DNA from: Thermodesulfovibrionales bacterium | GTDB taxonomy: Bacteria > Nitrospirota > Thermodesulfovibrionia > Thermodesulfovibrionales > SM23-35 | Assembly (NCBI GenBank): GCA_020053565.1 | Contig: JAGVMY010000072.1 | Span: 1-21,210, forward strand | Reading direction: 5' to 3' | Length of the DNA: 21,210 nt | In this document: positions 7,636 through 14,054 of the stretch, one piece after another | Numbering within the stretch: position 1 is the stretch's first letter | Layout of the letters: every line of letters begins with the position of its first letter | Position numbers and translations under genes: made by a program | The notes under the pieces: model-generated | Told to the model about the DNA's origin: nothing | The model's input: only the letters and a program-made list of their open reading frames with translations | Database searches by the model: none

Positions 7636-7656
7636 AAAGACCTGATATTATCCATT
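7636..7656. repeat. 21-bp direct repeat, left copy
   Basis: AAAGACCTGATATTATCCAT plus one more T. It is identical to 8936-8956, exactly 1300 bp away, and it overlaps the HEPN gene stop codon. A shorter copy of its first part (AAAAAAGACCTGAT) stands at 7588-7601. Confidence 0.85.
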
Positions 7657-8119
7657 ACTTAAATAATTTCAGTTGTGGATATTGTTCATCCAAATAGAGT
7701 TTTACTTTCATATGAAATTCCTTTGCAGTCTTTAGGGCAGTTTTTGCCTCTGTAAGACTGAGCGGAAGCAGCGGGTCATAGGTAAACTGGTTCCTTTTCT
7801 TCCTCATAATATCGAACATGTCAATAAGATTTTTGAATTCCTCACCGAGAATTACGCCTGTAATCTCGATGGTGGTTTTATGTTGTTGGCCGTCATGAGG
7901 ACGATAGCCTTGCAGAAATACCAATGCTCGTGAGATCTTTAGCATGGCATTATATGCAAGCGTGTAGCATGCCTCTTCATCGATTGACAAGTTCTTTTCT
8001 GAGGCTGCGATATTCTTATAAGCACCAGCAAGAAGGGCTTTCACCTGATCAATGCCGATTTTTTCTTTTCTAAGAAATCCTCTGCTCTCAAGCCTTTTTA
8101 AGTAGCTCTCTAAACCCAC
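7655..8119 (-). CDS. HEPN-domain protein paired with an MNT nucleotidyltransferase
   Basis: Alpha-helical protein of about 154 residues overlapping the 3' end of the wHTH-MNT gene. The helix pattern (VKALLAGAYKNIAASEKNLSIDEEACYTLAYNAMLKISRALVFLQGYRP) and the MRKKRNQFTYDP segment are typical of HEPN proteins paired with MNT partners. In HepT toxins the catalytic motif is Rx4HxY; here R109-N110 are present but the histidine place is taken by Y114 (RNQFTY), so RNase activity of the usual kind is doubtful. I prefer GTG 8119, preceded by AGGTGA; an ATG at 8149 is possible and would overlap the partner more. Translation is coupled to the MNT gene. The pair may be a type VII (HepT/MntA-like) toxin-antitoxin module or a related regulator. 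Confidence 0.82.
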   Translation of the reverse strand: MGLESYLKRLESRGFLRKEKIGIDQVKALLAGAYKNIAASEKNLSIDEEACYTLAYNAMLKISRALVFLQGYRPHDGQQHKTTIEITGVILGEEFKNLIDMFDIMRKKRNQFTYDPLLPLSLTEAKTALKTAKEFHMKVKLYLDEQYPQLKLFK

Positions 8120-8678
8120 GCTCGTCACCTGCGACCATAATAAATGCACTAATTATATTCTGCATGAATGAGTTCGACCTTAGTTTCGCCTCAAATTCTT
8201 TTTCCGTGTAGACATGATAATTGATTTCCCTGCCGGTAATCTTTGTAATTCCCTTAAAAACCTGAACGAGTCTTTGCTCACTGACATCTCCGATAATCAC
8301 TATGTCAACATCTGATTCCGGACCAAAGAGCTTTTTTGCATATGATCCGAAAATAAAGGCAAAGGTAATACCCTCTATACCCTGAAGGGCAGACCTTATA
8401 CTCGCCTCAATGCCGATCGTTTTCTGCACTATTGATTTGAATTCCTTATAGAAGGGATAGTGCTTGTTTAATGAGTAATACTGAAGATTACCTTCTCTTA
8501 ATGACAAGAGAATACCCATATCAGCAAGTCTGTTTAATTCACGCCGGCATGTCCCCTGTGAGGTATCAATAAGTCGTGCCATCTCATTGATGTAAAAGTT
8601 CCTGCTCTTATCGGCAAAGAACCTCATAAGAATCTTCCGCCGTATCTTTGATCTAAATAGGATGTTTACAATGTCCAT
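8088..8678 (-). CDS. Winged-helix + MNT-type nucleotidyltransferase
   Basis: A 196-residue, two-domain protein. Residues 1-80 form a winged helix-turn-helix of the ArsR/MarR type (KIRRKILMRFF, INEMARLIDTSQGTCRRELNRLADMGIL, then a wing ending QYYSLN). Residues 90-196 carry the minimal nucleotidyltransferase motif GSX10DXD: G111-S112, D123, D125. This is the motif of MntA-type antitoxins that add AMP to their HEPN partner. The added DNA-binding domain suggests the protein also controls its own operon, and two abutting 22-bp palindromes immediately upstream are the obvious sites. ATG 8678 is preferred; an in-frame TTG at 8702 lies within the first palindrome. No Shine-Dalgarno is visible, so the leader is likely very short. 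It overlaps the HEPN gene. Confidence 0.88.
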   Translation of the reverse strand: MDIVNILFRSKIRRKILMRFFADKSRNFYINEMARLIDTSQGTCRRELNRLADMGILLSLREGNLQYYSLNKHYPFYKEFKSIVQKTIGIEASIRSALQGIEGITFAFIFGSYAKKLFGPESDVDIVIIGDVSEQRLVQVFKGITKITGREINYHVYTEKEFEAKLRSNSFMQNIISAFIMVAGDERGFRELLKKA

Positions 8679-8680
8679 AG

Positions 8681-8724
8681 TTGTATTCAGTTTTGAATAC
8701 AATTGTATTCAATTATGAATACAA
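8681..8724. promoter_or_regulatory. Two abutting 22-bp palindromic operators
   Basis: Positions 8681-8702 and 8703-8724 each read TTGTATTCA, four variable bases, TGAATACAA. Both copies are perfect 9-bp inverted repeats with no gap between them. They end 2 nt before the ATG of the wHTH-MNT gene. A possible promoter on the minus strand, TTGTCT then 18 nt then TACAAT, is embedded in them, so a bound wHTH dimer pair would block transcription. Confidence 0.8.
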
Positions 8725-8783
8725 AAGACAAGCCAAATTCACAATTGTTTCCCTTCCTTACCAGGGAGTAACCACCCCTTTCT

Positions 8784-8804
8784 CCCCTCCTTGGCAAGGA
8801 GGGG
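8784..8804. repeat. GC-rich dispersed palindrome
   Basis: Nine-base arms CCCCTCCTT and AAGGAGGGG flank GGC. The wider CCACCCC...GGGGAGG context resembles the centres of the elements in holB and metG. It lies in the gap between the MNT gene and yajQ, near CCTCAACCTTAG tandem copies at about 8873-8896. Confidence 0.7.
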
Positions 8805-8935
8805 ATGGGGAGGTAGACTCTTTTTGAACTCTGCTCCACAACCTCAGCCTGTTTTTTTTTATTTATCTCTTCCTCAACCTTAGCCTCAACCTTAGCCTGT
8901 CGTTTTTGTTTGCAAATGGGGATTATAGCAGGAAA

Positions 8936-8956
8936 AAAGACCTGATATTATCCATT
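8936..8956. repeat. 21-bp direct repeat, right copy
   Basis: Identical to 7636-7656. Together with TACTTGACC at 7568-7576 and 8967-8975, the repeats bracket the HEPN/wHTH-MNT module. Confidence 0.85.
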
Positions 8957-8969
8957 TATTTTAAGATAC

Positions 8970-8998
8970 TTGACCTGAATAGATAAAATGGTGATAAT
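8970..8998 (+). promoter_or_regulatory. Sigma-70-type promoter of yajQ
   Basis: TTGACC (8970-8975), a 17-nt spacer, then GATAAT (8993-8998). Each box matches five of six consensus bases. The leader to ATG 9034 would be about 30 nt and contains the AAGGGGAG ribosome site. Confidence 0.6.
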
Positions 8999-9033
8999 TT
9001 TTAATATCATCTCATTTTGAAGGGGAGATTCCT

Positions 9034-9531
9034 ATGGCGGACGAACATTCATTTGATATTGCCAGCAAAGTCGATATGCAGGAAGTAGCGAATGCTGTGC
9101 AGCAGGCTGGGAAAGAAATAAGTCAGCGGTTTGACTTCAAAGGAAGCAAAAGCAGCATTGATCTTGATAAAGATAGGGCGGAGCTCACGCTCATCGCGGA
9201 CGATAATTACAAACTGAACAGTCTGACGGATATCCTCAAGGGTAAGCTCGTGAGGAGAAATGTCTCACTGAAATCTTTAAACTACGGGAAGATCGAAAAA
9301 GCGGCAGGTGATACGATAAGGCAGGTTATAGGCCTCCAACAGGGCATACCTGCTGAAAAGTCCAAGGATATTGTGAAGCTTATCAAGGATATGAAACTCA
9401 AGGTCCAGTCTGAAATCCAGAAAGACCAGATACGTGTCAGGGCGAAGAAGATAGACGATCTCCAGTCAGTCATAAAGATGCTGAAGGAAAAAGATTTCGA
9501 TTTTCATATCGAAGTTATTAATTACAGATAA
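9034..9531 (+). CDS. yajQ: YajQ-family cyclic-di-GMP/nucleotide-binding protein
   Basis: A 165-residue UPF0234/YajQ protein with two ferredoxin-like repeats. The N-terminal MADEHSFDIASKVDMQEVANAVQQ, then RFDFKGSKSSIDLD and the C-terminal VRAKKIDDLQSVIKML with FDFHIEVINYR are the family hallmarks, and the length is standard. Family members bind nucleotides; homologues in Xanthomonas and Pseudomonas bind c-di-GMP and act as effectors with a transcription factor. The gene is monocistronic, with its own promoter (8970-8998) and a strong ribosome site GGGGAG 6 nt before ATG. A PilZ protein about 5 kb away is another possible c-di-GMP reader. Confidence 0.96.
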   Translation: MADEHSFDIASKVDMQEVANAVQQAGKEISQRFDFKGSKSSIDLDKDRAELTLIADDNYKLNSLTDILKGKLVRRNVSLKSLNYGKIEKAAGDTIRQVIGLQQGIPAEKSKDIVKLIKDMKLKVQSEIQKDQIRVRAKKIDDLQSVIKMLKEKDFDFHIEVINYR

Positions 9532-9532
9532 G

Positions 9533-9628
9533 GGGAAAATAAAAGGGATAGGTACATTTTTTCCACTCAAGTCTAAAGAGTATTTGATTCATTCAGTCGT
9601 TTAAAATGGTCGCTGTCCCTATTTTCCC
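9533..9628. mobile_element. MITE-like element with imperfect terminal inverted repeats
   Basis: The left end GGGAAAATA(AAA)GGGA...TACATTTTT and the right end, read as its reverse complement GGGAAAATAGGGA...GACCATTTT, match over about 27 bases with a 3-base gap. The element is 96 bp, has no coding capacity and starts one base after the yajQ stop. It may be a solo remnant of a transposon or a REP-like unit; no transposase is in the window. Confidence 0.55.
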
Positions 9629-9744
9629 TGAACTGTCCAAACAATGGGGACCACCTCTGATAGAGTTGGTTAACAACAATCGCCCCAGTAAATGTCTTGG
9701 GCTTAAAACATAGATTCTAAGGCTGTTGCACTTGGAGGTTGAAT

Positions 9745-11055
9745 ATGGGAACCAGATTTTATCATTTGATTGTGATTATCGTTTTTCTTGGCGCCTTTTG
9801 GGCTGCACAGGATTCCAGCGCCGCAGAGAGAAACAGGCTAATATTTATCAGCGACCTGCACATGAATGTGGACGCCAGCTATTCCTGGTTGGTGGATCAC
9901 GCAGATGATCTTGCCCAGTTCCTTAATGAGGTCAATGCCAGGGATGATGTGGCGGAATTGGTGATTTTAGGGGATTTGTTGGACGACTGGGTCTCGCCAG
10001 TCAAAGACTCGCCTCAGAGCTTTGCTGATATCCTGGTCGCTTCAAATAATGCCGGAATAGTGGCAGCCCTCAAGGCGGTCTGCAATAATCCCAACATAAA
10101 AGTCACCTATGTGACGGGCAACCACGACATGCTCTCCTTTGAGAACCAGAACAAGGCAATTATAGCCAATACCTTCCCATGCATGAACATCATCTCTGAA
10201 TCACCAGGCCTTGGCGCATATACCAAAGATGATGTGATATGGGCTGAACATGGCCACCGCTACTGTCTGTTCAATGCCCCTGACACATGGAGCCGCGCAG
10301 GCGGCCATCTTCCCATGGGCTACTTCATCTCAAGGCTGTCGGCATCCAATGCTGCAAGCACCGGACAGGTCACCACCACTCCTGACCTCTTGGACATCTT
10401 TGTCAAGTCCCCGTCTAAGAGACTTAATTATTTACAGAAGACAAATGGCTTTCAGAATGAAAATGGGGAAGCAGGCGCTATTTTCGACGATGCTGTGATT
10501 ATTGCTGTGTTTAACGCCATTGCCCTCTGGAGCGGTAACTGGCCATGGGATCAGTTCATCATGAACCACATAGACGGCTATGACACCGATCCTTCAGTGG
10601 AAAAAGTCGCTTTTACTTATAACACTATTTTCAGCGGTTGGCCCACGCGCCAGAACAGAGTTTCGCAGGTTGAGGCGGTATGGAACGACCTGGGCAGTCT
10701 CAGCAGCGCAGCCAACCTCATATTCGAGATGCCTGACAGTTTGAAGGACAAGTATCCCTTCAAGCCCAGGATCATCCTCTTCGGTCACACACACGAGGCT
10801 GCATTCCAGTACCATTCGGGCGATGTGGACACCATATACGCCAACACAGGCACATGGATAGATTCCAAACCCATGACCTGGGTGGAAATCCAGATCACTT
10901 CAGGTAATGACGGGCAGAAGCTTTATGAAGTTTCCCTCTGGTTTTATGGAGAAAAAACGCCCAGGCAAAAGAGCACGATAGCGGTAACCATGCCAAGCAA
11001 GGAATCCTGCAAGACATGGTCATGTTTGGTGTATGAACACTTGTTAAGAAAGTAA
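9745..11055 (+). CDS. Exported calcineurin-like metallophosphoesterase
   Basis: A 436-residue protein with a Sec signal peptide (residues 1-27, hydrophobic core HLIVIIVFLGAFWAA, then DSSAAER), so it acts in the periplasm or outside. The metallophosphoesterase motifs appear in order: FISDLH (D37, H39), ILGDLLDD (D77), TGNHD (N126, H127), AEHGH (168-171) and ILFGHTHE (about 346-351). These give the usual two-metal site. The substrate is not evident; the length and the central insertion (about 190-330) differ from UDP-diacylglucosamine hydrolase and from simple nucleotidases. ATG 9745 has GGAGG 6 nt upstream. The next gene, an outer-membrane barrel, follows after 64 nt and may be co-transcribed. 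Base composition is richer in GC than the flanking toxin genes. Confidence 0.9.
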   Translation: MGTRFYHLIVIIVFLGAFWAAQDSSAAERNRLIFISDLHMNVDASYSWLVDHADDLAQFLNEVNARDDVAELVILGDLLDDWVSPVKDSPQSFADILVASNNAGIVAALKAVCNNPNIKVTYVTGNHDMLSFENQNKAIIANTFPCMNIISESPGLGAYTKDDVIWAEHGHRYCLFNAPDTWSRAGGHLPMGYFISRLSASNAASTGQVTTTPDLLDIFVKSPSKRLNYLQKTNGFQNENGEAGAIFDDAVIIAVFNAIALWSGNWPWDQFIMNHIDGYDTDPSVEKVAFTYNTIFSGWPTRQNRVSQVEAVWNDLGSLSSAANLIFEMPDSLKDKYPFKPRIILFGHTHEAAFQYHSGDVDTIYANTGTWIDSKPMTWVEIQITSGNDGQKLYEVSLWFYGEKTPRQKSTIAVTMPSKESCKTWSCLVYEHLLRK

Positions 11056-11119
11056 ATATTATGGATTAACAAACCAGGGTTTTTTGTCAGTTTAAGGAAA
11101 AATTACAAGGAGGCTAACC

Positions 11120-11758
11120 ATGTCACAAAGAACAACATTTTATCTTCTAACAACCTGTATTTTATTTCTATCACTTTTAGCGCCGGGTTCTGTTTCTGCG
11201 CAAGACGGCAAGTTCGCTTTGCGGCTATGGGGACAGGTTTCGCCGTTTATCTCCGGCGAGGCTGGAAGCGGCACAGGAGCACCTGATTATGATGACGCCT
11301 TTAATGCCGGTCTGGGCATTGGAGCAGAGGTTTCGTGGCGCTTTACTCCTCGATTGAGCTTGCTTGCAGGAATTGGTTACGAAAACTATGGCGGCGACAG
11401 CTACCAGGGAATCTCCTTTGACGACCTTAAGGTTGTCCCTGTCTATCTTGGCGGCAAATTTCATATTACTCCTGATGCCCCTCGCTGGGATTCTTATCTC
11501 AGAATGGATATTGGCGCTGCTAATCTTTCATCAGTGGATGTATCTTACCATGGACTAAATGGGAAATACTGGAATTCTTCATGGGTCTTTCTTTTTGATG
11601 CCGGAGCAGGCGTTGAATACCGCTGGAACAGGTGGGGAGCATCCATGGATATCAAACTTCGTTACATGGGAAAGCCTGATTCAGCCATGGGGTATCCTTC
11701 AAATGCCGGCTCTTCATGGACTGTGCCGGTAGTGTTCGGCATAAATTATCATTTCTAA
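11120..11758 (+). CDS. Outer-membrane beta-barrel protein
   Basis: A 212-residue protein with a clear signal peptide (LLTTCILFLSLLAPGSVSAQ, cleavage after the SA region). The mature part shows alternating hydrophobic/polar strands with aromatic girdle residues, GLGIGAEVSWRFTPRLSLLAG and similar repeats, and the C-terminal strand ends FGINYHF. A terminal phenylalanine is the signal for BAM-dependent insertion. It looks like an eight-stranded OmpA/OmpW-like or 'outer membrane protein beta-barrel domain' protein. A strong AAGGAGG lies 6 nt before ATG. Function is unknown; proximity to the metallophosphoesterase suggests a shared envelope role, but this is inference. Confidence 0.85.
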   Translation: MSQRTTFYLLTTCILFLSLLAPGSVSAQDGKFALRLWGQVSPFISGEAGSGTGAPDYDDAFNAGLGIGAEVSWRFTPRLSLLAGIGYENYGGDSYQGISFDDLKVVPVYLGGKFHITPDAPRWDSYLRMDIGAANLSSVDVSYHGLNGKYWNSSWVFLFDAGAGVEYRWNRWGASMDIKLRYMGKPDSAMGYPSNAGSSWTVPVVFGINYHF

Positions 11759-11778
11759 TGATGAGGAGGGTTAATAAA

Positions 11779-11823
11779 ATGATTAAAAAAGTAATTATCG
11801 CCATATCGATTCTAATAAAATAA
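11779..11823 (+). pseudogene. Fourteen-codon remnant of a signal-peptide gene
   Basis: A good ribosome site (GAGGAGGG) precedes ATG and MIKKVIIAISILIK, then TAA and AT-rich sequence. It looks like the start of an exported protein gene whose remainder is lost. It lies 20 nt after the barrel gene, suggesting a deleted third operon gene. It might also be a genuine leader peptide. Confidence 0.4.
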
Positions 11824-11883
11824 TAAAATAAAATATTTAATTAGAGAATTAGGGACACATCCCTCATTTCTTTGAGCACAAAC

Positions 11884-11918
11884 AAAAAAGCCCATTCCTT
11901 CTTTAAGAACAGGCTTTG
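11884..11918 (-). terminator. Possible rho-independent terminator of the minus-strand genes
   Basis: Read on the minus strand, AAAGCC pairs with GGCTTT around an internal TTC/GAA stem and is followed by a run of six T. It lies about 100 nt beyond the stop of the small gene at 12010. A second hairpin, TCCTCC-CCCT-GGAGGA, is at 11951-11966. Between 11824 and 12009 I see no gene. Confidence 0.45.
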
Positions 11919-12009
11919 ATTCATTCGCAATATCCTTAAAATTTCCATCATCCTCCCCCTGGAGGATTCCTTTTGAGATTATTTTCTGCGCCGCATCCTC
12001 CTTCGAGAT

Positions 12010-12189
12010 TTATTCTTCAACAATGTAATCCTCGAGCTTTTCTTTCAGGGAATCGGGCCAGACATCTTCATAGAGAATGGCATTGATATCCTCTTTAGTG
12101 AGGGACTGGATGATCTTTGAAGGTAAACTCTTTAAGAACTGTATCCTTGCAGGGTCTGGTTCCCTTTTAGGAGATTTCTGTTCTTCCAT
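12010..12189 (-). CDS. Small hypothetical protein (59 residues)
   Basis: Unrecognised. The start ATG 12189 is well supported by AAGGAGG 5 nt upstream; an in-frame ATG at 12207 lies before that ribosome site. The protein begins MEEQKSPKREPDPARIQFL and ends with a predicted helix, LKEKLEDYIVEE; it is charged, with no membrane segment or cysteine. It follows the vapC-like gene by 53 nt on the same strand, so it may be co-transcribed with the VapBC pair. It could be a short DNA- or protein-binding regulator, but nothing in the sequence proves it. Confidence 0.6.
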   Translation of the reverse strand: MEEQKSPKREPDPARIQFLKSLPSKIIQSLTKEDINAILYEDVWPDSLKEKLEDYIVEE

Positions 12190-12242
12190 GATTTCCTCCT
12201 TGTTCATCTCTTCTCAGCAGGCGTACCAGCTTGAAGGAGAGA

Positions 12243-12662
12243 TTATGGACTTTTTGTTTCTATTCCGCTAACATTCATAAAATGTTTTTTATCAAAAGTG
12301 TAAATAGTTTTAATTCCTCTATCCTTTGCAAATTCAATTATCCACGCATCTATAAGGTCTATATTTTTCGTTCTGTAAAGTTTTAAGGCCGAGGCTATGA
12401 TTGATTTTTCTGTAACTTCAATCCCTGGTGTGTGCAAAACAGCCTCAACGAGTTCTGCTATATCAGATGAATGCATCTGATAGAAACTCTCTAAAACCCA
12501 TACCAATTCTGCAATGACTATTGACGGAATGAAAATCTTTAGTTCGCCCTTTTCTGCTTTGCTTAAAAGATTATCAACTGCCTTTGCTTTCTGGGAGTCA
12601 TCCCCGGTGAGGTAACGGACAAGCAGGTTAGTGTCAATAACAACTTTTCTATGGCTTTCCAC
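12243..12662 (-). CDS. vapC: PIN-domain toxin (VapC-like)
   Basis: A 139-residue PIN nuclease, the toxin of a VapBC pair; such toxins cleave tRNA or rRNA using Mg2+. The acidic residues expected in the active site are present: D10 in VVIDTNLLVRYL, E52 in AELVWVLE, D105 in IDLIDAWI and D124 in YTFDKKHF. The GTG start at 12662 overlaps the antitoxin gene by 14 nt and no other start fits. Expression therefore depends on translation of the antitoxin. The AbrB-type partner, rather than an RHH protein, is common for this PIN subgroup. Confidence 0.92.
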   Translation of the reverse strand: MESHRKVVIDTNLLVRYLTGDDSQKAKAVDNLLSKAEKGELKIFIPSIVIAELVWVLESFYQMHSSDIAELVEAVLHTPGIEVTEKSIIASALKLYRTKNIDLIDAWIIEFAKDRGIKTIYTFDKKHFMNVSGIETKSP

Positions 12663-12903
12663 TCTGAGCTACCCTTTTCCCAACATGTTCCTTTGCCTTT
12701 TTTCTCATTTCCTCAAAATCTTCCTTGCCTTTACCCTTTAGAAACCCCTTAAATTCCTTAAGGGTTCTGGCTGGCCTAATTACAACGTTATCATTCTCTT
12801 TTTCAAAGATCACCACATTTCCGGCATGGACATTGAGAGTCTTTCTCACTTCTTTGGGTAAAGTGATTTGACCTTTAGAGGTTATTTTAGCGGTTATAGC
12901 CAT
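12649..12903 (-). CDS. vapB: AbrB/SpoVT-type antitoxin (VapB-like)
   Basis: An 84-residue protein with a SpoVT-AbrB swapped-hairpin domain at residues 1-45: AKITSKGQITLPKEVRKTLNV, then GNVVIFEKENDNVVIRPA. The C-terminal part (FKGFLKGKGKEDFEEMRKKAKEHVGK) is a charged helix likely to bind the PIN toxin. AAGGAG lies 5 nt before the ATG. Like other VapB proteins it should repress its own promoter, which lies directly upstream (12939-12968). Confidence 0.9.
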   Translation of the reverse strand: MAITAKITSKGQITLPKEVRKTLNVHAGNVVIFEKENDNVVIRPARTLKEFKGFLKGKGKEDFEEMRKKAKEHVGKRVAQSGKP

Positions 12904-12938
12904 AGATTCTCCTTACTTTTTATAAATTCCTTACAATT

Positions 12939-12968
12939 ATAATATAGTATGCAATGTTGTTCGGTCAA
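12939..12968 (-). promoter_or_regulatory. Promoter of the vapBC-like pair
   Basis: On the minus strand TTGACC (12968-12963), 18 nt, TATTAT (12944-12939). The surrounding ATACTATATTATAAT stretch is AT-rich and partly palindromic, a plausible VapB site. Confidence 0.5.
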
Positions 12969-13043
12969 GGCAAATATTTTAAACGAATATTGAATAAATA
13001 ATAATAAAAATAATGAAAGGGACACTCCCATATGAACTACTCT

Positions 13044-13448
13044 CTATTCTATCTGTACCTTATAGTTTGAAAATTCAGCAATGGAAAGGATTTTTTCTTT
13101 CAAGCCTCTCCTGTCGAATTTTCCGTATGCCATGGAGTTGTCATAAAGCCTGATGTGTTTTTTCTTCCTGTCTATCTCGAACTTGCCTCCACCTGCGACA
13201 ACCCAGGCTGGGTCAAGGATGTCAAAACTTTTTTTCTGGCTGTTATAGGCACCGTGTATCTTACGTTCAGTGCAGAATCGCTCGAGGATATCGGCATGGA
13301 AGCGGGTGGATTCCTTCGGGGAGAAGACGAGATATTCCGTCGGACCTTTTCTGATTTGGACGAACTTGCCTGCATACTGGTAAGGTATGCCCTTTCGCGC
13401 AGTATCCGCATAATAGGGTTCAGCATAATTTATAGATATGGTCCTCAT
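13044..13448 (-). CDS. Janus/Ocnus (phosphohistidine phosphatase PHPT1)-like protein
   Basis: A 134-residue protein whose C-terminal half resembles the eukaryotic 14-kDa phosphohistidine phosphatase PHPT1 (Ocnus/Janus family). PHPT1 has YHADIYDK with catalytic His53; here FHADILERF stands at the same place. PHPT1 then has LGGGR, QDKKIHVYGYSMAYG and a helix with EKIKAKYPDYEV; this protein has VAGGGKFEIDRKKKHI, RLYDNSMAYGKFDR and EKILSIAEFSNYKV. The N-terminal FVQIRKG matches the first strand (YVLIRVHS). The match is from memory of the human sequence, and the enzyme activity is inferred. ATG 13448 is preferred over a TTG at 13457. The gene starts about 15 nt after the mazF stop and is probably its operon partner. 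Between 12969 and 13043 only AT-rich sequence and a small GGGAGTGTCCC hairpin are seen. Confidence 0.72.
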   Translation of the reverse strand: MRTISINYAEPYYADTARKGIPYQYAGKFVQIRKGPTEYLVFSPKESTRFHADILERFCTERKIHGAYNSQKKSFDILDPAWVVAGGGKFEIDRKKKHIRLYDNSMAYGKFDRRGLKEKILSIAEFSNYKVQIE

Positions 13449-13462
13449 TTGCGCCAACCTAT

Positions 13463-13777
13463 TTAATCTACAAGCATTTCTTTGATCACTGACTTCACTT
13501 TCCGAACCGTTTTCCTGTCTATTATACCAAGTCTTTTGGTCAGCCTTCTCTTATCAATTGTTCTTATCTGATCAAGAACAATCCACCCTGTCTTGTTTTG
13601 AAAATCAACTCTTACTCTGGTTGGGTAGTCATGAGATTTGGTCGTCATGGGAGCTATAGTGACGGTTTGTAAATTATCATTCATCTCATCAGGAGATATA
13701 ATAAGACATGGCCGTGTCTTTTTTATTTCATGGCCTATTGTCGAGTCTAAATTAATGAGGTAAACATCGTATTGCAC
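13463..13777 (-). CDS. mazF: MazF/PemK-type endoribonuclease toxin
   Basis: A 104-residue protein of the PemK/MazF family, a ribosome-independent mRNA interferase. Visible family features are YDVYLINLDSTIGHEIKKTRPCLIISPDEMN with the conserved arginine near 22, TVTIAPMTTK with the conserved threonine, and GWIVLDQIRTIDKRRL with the Q-[IL]-R-x-[ILV]-D segment. The GTG start at 13777 follows the mazE stop by one base and uses a GGGAG ribosome site inside mazE. It is the second gene of a mazE-mazF-phosphatase-like operon. Confidence 0.93.
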   Translation of the reverse strand: MQYDVYLINLDSTIGHEIKKTRPCLIISPDEMNDNLQTVTIAPMTTKSHDYPTRVRVDFQNKTGWIVLDQIRTIDKRRLTKRLGIIDRKTVRKVKSVIKEMLVD

Positions 13778-13778
13778 G

Positions 13779-14027
13779 CTACCACTCCCAGTTCTTCATT
13801 TCGATATCCAGTGAATCATCCAGTAACAGGGTATCTTCTTTGCGTTCATGCATTACTTTGAATGCCTTGTCCCATCCTTCTCTAATCTTTTTCTTCACCG
13901 GTCTTATCACTATTTTTTTATTCTCCACTTCAAGTTCAGCCTCGTTATTAAAATTACACTGCTCCAGAATAGACTTTGGAATTCTTACCCCTTTTGAATT
14001 ACCGATTGCTACGATGCTTACTTTCAT
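13779..14027 (-). CDS. mazE: MazE-type antitoxin
   Basis: An 82-residue protein with the AbrB-like MazE N-domain: MKVSIVAIGNSKGVRIPKSIL, then ELEVENKKIVIRPVKKK. The C-terminal half is acidic (ERKEDTLLLDDSLDIEMKNWEW), which fits the toxin-binding tail of MazE. ATG 14027 is supported by AGAGG 6 nt upstream and by the usual MazE N-terminus; a longer open frame to 14138 runs through the promoter. The promoter and two tandem 11-bp repeats lie directly upstream. Confidence 0.92.
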   Translation of the reverse strand: MKVSIVAIGNSKGVRIPKSILEQCNFNNEAELEVENKKIVIRPVKKKIREGWDKAFKVMHERKEDTLLLDDSLDIEMKNWEW

Positions 14028-14054
14028 CTGACACCTCTCAAATTTAATCGCTAA

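Larger units (their letters stand above)
8725..9033. other. Repeat-rich intergenic region upstream of yajQ
   Basis: No gene is seen. The stretch holds the GC-rich palindrome (8784-8804), a pyrimidine-rich tract with two CCTCAACCTTAG units, the right copy of the 21-bp direct repeat (8936-8956) and the yajQ promoter. Confidence 0.7.
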
